Source: Caulobacter mirabilis
GTDB lineage: Bacteria; Pseudomonadota; Alphaproteobacteria; Caulobacterales; Caulobacteraceae
Length of the DNA stretch: 64,000 nucleotides
Direction: 5' to 3'
Assembly: GCF_002749615.1 (NCBI RefSeq)
Contig: NZ_CP024201.1
Coordinates: 930,001-994,000, forward strand
Shown in pieces: positions 61,155 through 64,000 of this stretch (position 1 is its first letter; every line of letters starts with the position of its first letter). Below the pieces are notes generated by a model, which ran no database searches, was not told where the DNA came from, and was given only the letters and a program-made list of their open reading frames with translations. Position numbers and translations under genes: made by a program.

Positions 61155-61721
61155 ATGCGCAGGATCATGCTTTTCGCCGCTATCGCGCTCTCCATGGCCG
61201 CGCCGGCCGTGGCCCAGACGGATCCCGGAGGACAGGTCGCCGCCCAGCAGGAGGCGATGAAGCCGCTGGCGATCCTCGACGGCGCTTGGCGCGGTCCGGT
61301 CTGGACGATGGACCGGACCGGCAAGCGCCATGATCTGACCCAGACCGAACGGGTCGGCGGCTTTCTCGACGGCTCGGTGAAGGTGATCGAGGGCCGCGGC
61401 TACGACGCGGAGGGCAAGGTCAGCTTCAACGCCTTCGCCGTCATCTCCTATGACCCGGCGGCCAAGACCTACTCGATGCGCAGCTACGCGGGCGGGAGCA
61501 AGGACGACTTCCCGTTGACGGTTCGGCCGGACGGCTTCTCGTGGGAGCTGAAGGCCGGCCCCGGCGTCGTCCGCTACACCGCCGTCGTGAAGGACGCGAC
61601 CTGGGTCGAGACCGGCGAATTTCTCATGGAGGGTCAGCCGCCCCGCAAGGTCCTGGAGATGAGCCTCAAGCGGGTCGGCGGAACCGATTGGCCGGCGGCG
61701 GGCGCGGTTCCACCGAAGTAG
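61155..61721 (+). CDS. Secreted DUF1579-like protein
   Basis: A 188-residue exported protein. The signal is MRRIMLFAAIALSMAAPAVA. The mature part has AMKPLAILDGAWRGPVWTMD, VGGFLDGSVKVIEGRGYDAEGKVSFNAFAVISYDPAAKTYSMRSY and ending YTAVVKDATWVETGEFLMEG, the pattern of DUF1579-like, lipocalin/calycin-like small-molecule binding proteins. I take ATG 61155, with GAGGGGA upstream, over ATG 61128. Ligand and role are unknown. Confidence 0.75.
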   Translation: MRRIMLFAAIALSMAAPAVAQTDPGGQVAAQQEAMKPLAILDGAWRGPVWTMDRTGKRHDLTQTERVGGFLDGSVKVIEGRGYDAEGKVSFNAFAVISYDPAAKTYSMRSYAGGSKDDFPLTVRPDGFSWELKAGPGVVRYTAVVKDATWVETGEFLMEGQPPRKVLEMSLKRVGGTDWPAAGAVPPK

Positions 61722-62160
61722 GCGGCCCGAGACTCGCGGGACGGATACTCTCGAGACAGGCCGAGACATTGCGGGACAATCCGCTACGGCGTTTCCGGTG
61801 AGGCCGGCTGATTTCAATACCGGTCATCCCGGCGAAGGCCGGGACCCAGCTTCAGCCGCGGCGGCGGGTGTTTGCCTGCCGAGGCCGCGCCCCATGATCT
61901 GGATCGTGGCCTTCGCCGGGACGACCGGACTGAGAGGGCAAATCAGGGCTCAAGACCCTCATTGAGACCCGACCGGCGCCCGGAGGGCCGGTCTTCCCAC
62001 GAGCAAGCGACTGATTTTTCAGGCTTGGAGCGGCCGTAGTCCACGCTCGCGGAGGCGGGGCCATACTGAGGGGGCCAGTGCGCGCTCCGACAGCGTGGCG
62101 CGCTCGGCGCGGAGGCGACGGCGGCGAATGCGAGACATCCTGCCCGGGCGGTCCCGAAGC
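61722..62160. other. Intergenic stretch without a gene
   Basis: Holds the R4 repeat copy C at 61820-61928 and a small dyad near 61970 (ACCGGCGCCCGGAGGGCCGGT). The rest (61722-61819 and 61929-62160) shows no coding signal, promoter or RNA that I recognise. The genes on both sides converge into it. Confidence 0.6.
61820..61928. repeat. Palindromic repeat R4, copy C
   Basis: Arms CCGGTCATCCCGGCGAAGG at the left and CCTTCGCCGGGACGACCGG at the right, differing at one or two bases. It combines the TCATCCCGG module of R3 with the CGGCGAAGGCCGGGACCCAG module of R4. Confidence 0.85.
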
Positions 62161-62838
62161 CTAGACCTCGCCCTTGGCCCCGCCGCTGCGCTGGAAGTGC
62201 TTCAGCGTGCGCAGCATGGCCAGCTTGGCGCTGTCCTCGTGGTGGGCCGCCCCCGGCGCCACGAAGGCGTGGCCGGCTTCGTAGAGGTACAGGGGCAGGT
62301 CCGGATGCGCCACGGCGATGGCTTCGACCGTCGCGGGCGGAATGGTCTCGTCGGTTTTGCCGAAATGCAGGAGCGTCGGAACCCTCGGCGTCAGATCGAT
62401 GTGGTCGATGATATTGCCGCCGTAGAAGCAGGCCGCCGCCTGGATCCCGTCGCACAGCGCCGAGGCGACCCAGGTCGACGAGCCGCCGAAGCAGAAGCCC
62501 ATGACGAACACCGGCCCTTGCAGGGCGTCTACGGCCGCCTGGATCCGGCCGACGCACAGCTCGCCCCAGCCCGAGGCCTCGCCCAGCGCCAAGCGCTCCG
62601 GCAGGATCTCGAACTTGACGTTGTGGTCGGGGAAGGGCGTCTCGCCGTCGAGCAGGCTGGGGGCGATCACCTCCCAGCCCTCGGCCGCCAGGCTGTCGGA
62701 CAGTTCGCGGATGTGCGGCGTCACGCCCCAGATGGCGTGCAGGATCACCAGGCCGCCGCGTCGAGCCTCCAGCGCGGGCGCGTGATACGCCGCCAGCCGG
62801 TCGCCGGTCCGGGTCGCCAGGGTGATCCGTTCGCCCAT
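62161..62838 (-). CDS. Dienelactone hydrolase family protein (second copy)
   Basis: Alpha/beta hydrolase of 225 residues with a cysteine nucleophile: VFVMGFCFGGSSTWVASAL has the GxCxGG elbow, DET in FGKTDETIPPAT gives the Asp and EAGHAFVAPG the His. ATG 62838. It follows the first copy with 2 bp between the genes. The two copies differ clearly in sequence (below one half identity by eye). Substrate unknown; chlorocatechol degradation genes are absent. Confidence 0.92.
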   Translation of the reverse strand: MGERITLATRTGDRLAAYHAPALEARRGGLVILHAIWGVTPHIRELSDSLAAEGWEVIAPSLLDGETPFPDHNVKFEILPERLALGEASGWGELCVGRIQAAVDALQGPVFVMGFCFGGSSTWVASALCDGIQAAACFYGGNIIDHIDLTPRVPTLLHFGKTDETIPPATVEAIAVAHPDLPLYLYEAGHAFVAPGAAHHEDSAKLAMLRTLKHFQRSGGAKGEV

Positions 62839-62840
62839 CG

Positions 62841-63521
62841 CTATTTTGCTCCGTTCGCCTCGAACAGCTCGACCGACCGCTTCCGCGCCAGCTCGGCGTC
62901 GGCGAGGTCGGAATCGGGCCGGCCGTCGTTGTTGAATCCGTGACCGGACGCTTCGTAGATGTAGACGGGCAGGTCCGGATAGGCCGCGTTGATCGCCGCC
63001 TTGGTCTCGTCGGCCGGAATGTGGGCGTCCTTGCGGCCGAAGTGGCAGATGACCGGGATCTTCGGCGCCACGCCCAGGCTCTGGGCCACGCGACCGCCGT
63101 AGTAGGAGGCGGCGGCCGACAGCCCGGTCGCCTTGCCGGCGGCCAGCCAGGCGATCACCCCGCCGTAGCAGTAGCCGACGATGAACACCGGACCGCGCGG
63201 GGCCAGATAGTCGATCGCCGCCTGGACGTCGCTGATCGGGTTGTCCAGGCCGTTGGCGGTCATGTAGGCCACGCCGGTCTCGAGCCCCTTGGGGTCGTGG
63301 TCGGCGATGAAACCCTTCTCCTGGCGATCGAACATCGAGGGCGCGACGGCCTCGAACCCCTTGGCCGCCCAACGGGCGACGTCGGCCTGGACGTACTGGT
63401 CCAGGCCGAAGATCTCCTGGATGACGACGACGCCGCCCTTGCGAGGGCCCTGGGCCTCGGCGTGCAGCGCGGTGAACGCGAAGCCGTCGATCGCGGAGGT
63501 GAGGGTGATGGTCTTGGCCAT
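62841..63521 (-). CDS. Dienelactone hydrolase family protein (first copy)
   Basis: Alpha/beta hydrolase of 226 residues with VFIVGYCYGGVIAWLAAG (GxCxGG elbow), Asp in FGRKDAHIPADE and His in EASGHGFNND. ATG 63521 (MAKTITLTSAIDG). Upstream of the second copy in one operon. Family members hydrolyse dienelactones or other small esters; real substrate unknown. Confidence 0.92.
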   Translation of the reverse strand: MAKTITLTSAIDGFAFTALHAEAQGPRKGGVVVIQEIFGLDQYVQADVARWAAKGFEAVAPSMFDRQEKGFIADHDPKGLETGVAYMTANGLDNPISDVQAAIDYLAPRGPVFIVGYCYGGVIAWLAAGKATGLSAAASYYGGRVAQSLGVAPKIPVICHFGRKDAHIPADETKAAINAAYPDLPVYIYEASGHGFNNDGRPDSDLADAELARKRSVELFEANGAK

Positions 63522-63599
63522 TGGTCTATCCCTAAGCAAACAGCATTGCGGCCATAGCCCGGGCTCGCGCGAATGGTCCAGAGTCACCCCAGGGAAGCC

Positions 63600-64000
63600 T
63601 CACCCCACGGCAAGGGGCGGCACGATCTCGCTCATCACCGGTCCGATCTCGTCGTGCAGGACCAGGTCGGCGTAGGGATCGAGGTCCGTCGCCTCGCGGT
63701 TGACGATGGCCAGCCTCGCGCCGTTCCGCTTGGCCAGGATCGGGAAGCCGGCGGCCGGATAGACCACCAGCGACGAGCCCAGCACCAGGAACAGGTCGCA
63801 GGCCAGGGTCTCCGCCTCGGCGCGTTCCATCGGCCCGTCCGGCATCTGCTGGCCGAAGGAGATGGTGGCGCTTTTGACGAGGTTCCCGCAGCTGCGGCAG
63901 GTCGGGATCTCGTCCCGGTCGACGAAGATCGGTCGCAGATCCTTGAACTCGTGGCGCAGGCCGCAGCGGAGGCAGGTCGCATAGCTGGCGTTGCCGTGCA
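63600..64000 (-). CDS. Sir2-family NAD-dependent deacylase (C-terminal part)
   Basis: The frame is open to the window edge. It encodes HGNASYATCLRCG, then IPTCRSCGNLVKSATISFGQ, i.e. the four-cysteine zinc module (CxxC ... CxxC), then LVLGSSLVVYPAAGFP (GSSL NAD-binding motif) and IVNREATDLDPYADLVLHDEIGPVM, the sirtuin C-terminus (bases 63600-64000). The N-terminal NAD site lies outside the window. Zn-site sirtuins remove acetyl or other acyl groups from lysines. Confidence 0.9.
   Translation of the reverse strand, partial: HGNASYATCLRCGLRHEFKDLRPIFVDRDEIPTCRSCGNLVKSATISFGQQMPDGPMERAEAETLACDLFLVLGSSLVVYPAAGFPILAKRNGARLAIVNREATDLDPYADLVLHDEIGPVMSEIVPPLAVG

Overview
The window is a GC-rich stretch of an alphaproteobacterial chromosome, most likely from the Caulobacteraceae (Caulobacter/Phenylobacterium type). 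Evidence: a CcrM GANTC adenine methyltransferase with a cluster of GANTC sites just upstream of its start, the local neighbourhood dciA-like / dsbA-like / smc / mutY / ccrM, a bc1 complex operon, and many acyl-CoA and short-chain dehydrogenase genes. The genus is an inference. I see no prophage, integrase, insertion sequence, CRISPR array, rRNA or tRNA.

Layout. 1-1.6 kb: N-terminal part of a TonB-dependent heme/iron receptor behind an almost perfect Fur box. 1.7-5.3 kb: a GT2 sugar transferase divergent from a GT39 (ArnT-like) membrane transferase, then HMG-CoA lyase. 5.4-11.6 kb: genome maintenance (small hypothetical, SMC, DsbA-like lipoprotein, DciA-like protein, divergent MutY). 11.7-16.9 kb: secreted amidohydrolase and alpha/beta hydrolase, a DUF1851-like protein, CcrM, and a VapBC-type toxin-antitoxin pair. 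16.9-21.3 kb: a CXXCH-containing secreted protein and a divergent acyl-CoA ligase / acyl-CoA dehydrogenase pair. 21.4-28.8 kb: OpgD, RNase HII, 3-methyladenine glycosylase, an orphan ParA, YgfZ, a heptosyltransferase-like GT9 and dihydroorotase. 28.8-34.1 kb: GNAT, a ParD antitoxin beside a decayed ParE, an ECF42-like sigma factor with its DGPF protein, an SPFH lipoprotein and a feruloyl-CoA synthetase-like enzyme. 34.3-42.3 kb: lysoplasmalogenase-like protein, TPP enzyme, a five-repeat Cys-rich secreted protein, an MBL hydrolase, and a MarR regulator with its operator in front of an enoyl-CoA hydratase. 42.3-52.6 kb: SDRs, GNATs, thiolase, DUF1353, MFS exporter, TetR divergent from an NAD(P)-binding protein. 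52.7-59.2 kb: DUF1285 / Nudix / CCA-transferase operon, HemF, petABC with a strong terminator. 59.2-64 kb: protease-like protein, MTA phosphorylase, a secreted DUF1579-like protein, two tandem dienelactone hydrolases and the C-terminal part of a Sir2 deacylase.

Most genes are ordinary core or catabolic genes. The less ordinary material is: at least four families of palindromic intergenic repeats (12 copies plus one singleton), the Cys-rich five-repeat protein, the ECF42/DGPF unit with a candidate promoter, the decayed ParE beside an intact ParD, the four GANTC sites at ccrM, and several enzymes with a changed key residue (dihydroorotase QxH, SDR NPAG, a retropepsin-like protein without DTG). 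I did not find a clearly new multi-gene system. The best candidates for new biology are the Cys-rich repeat protein and the single-CXXCH secreted protein.
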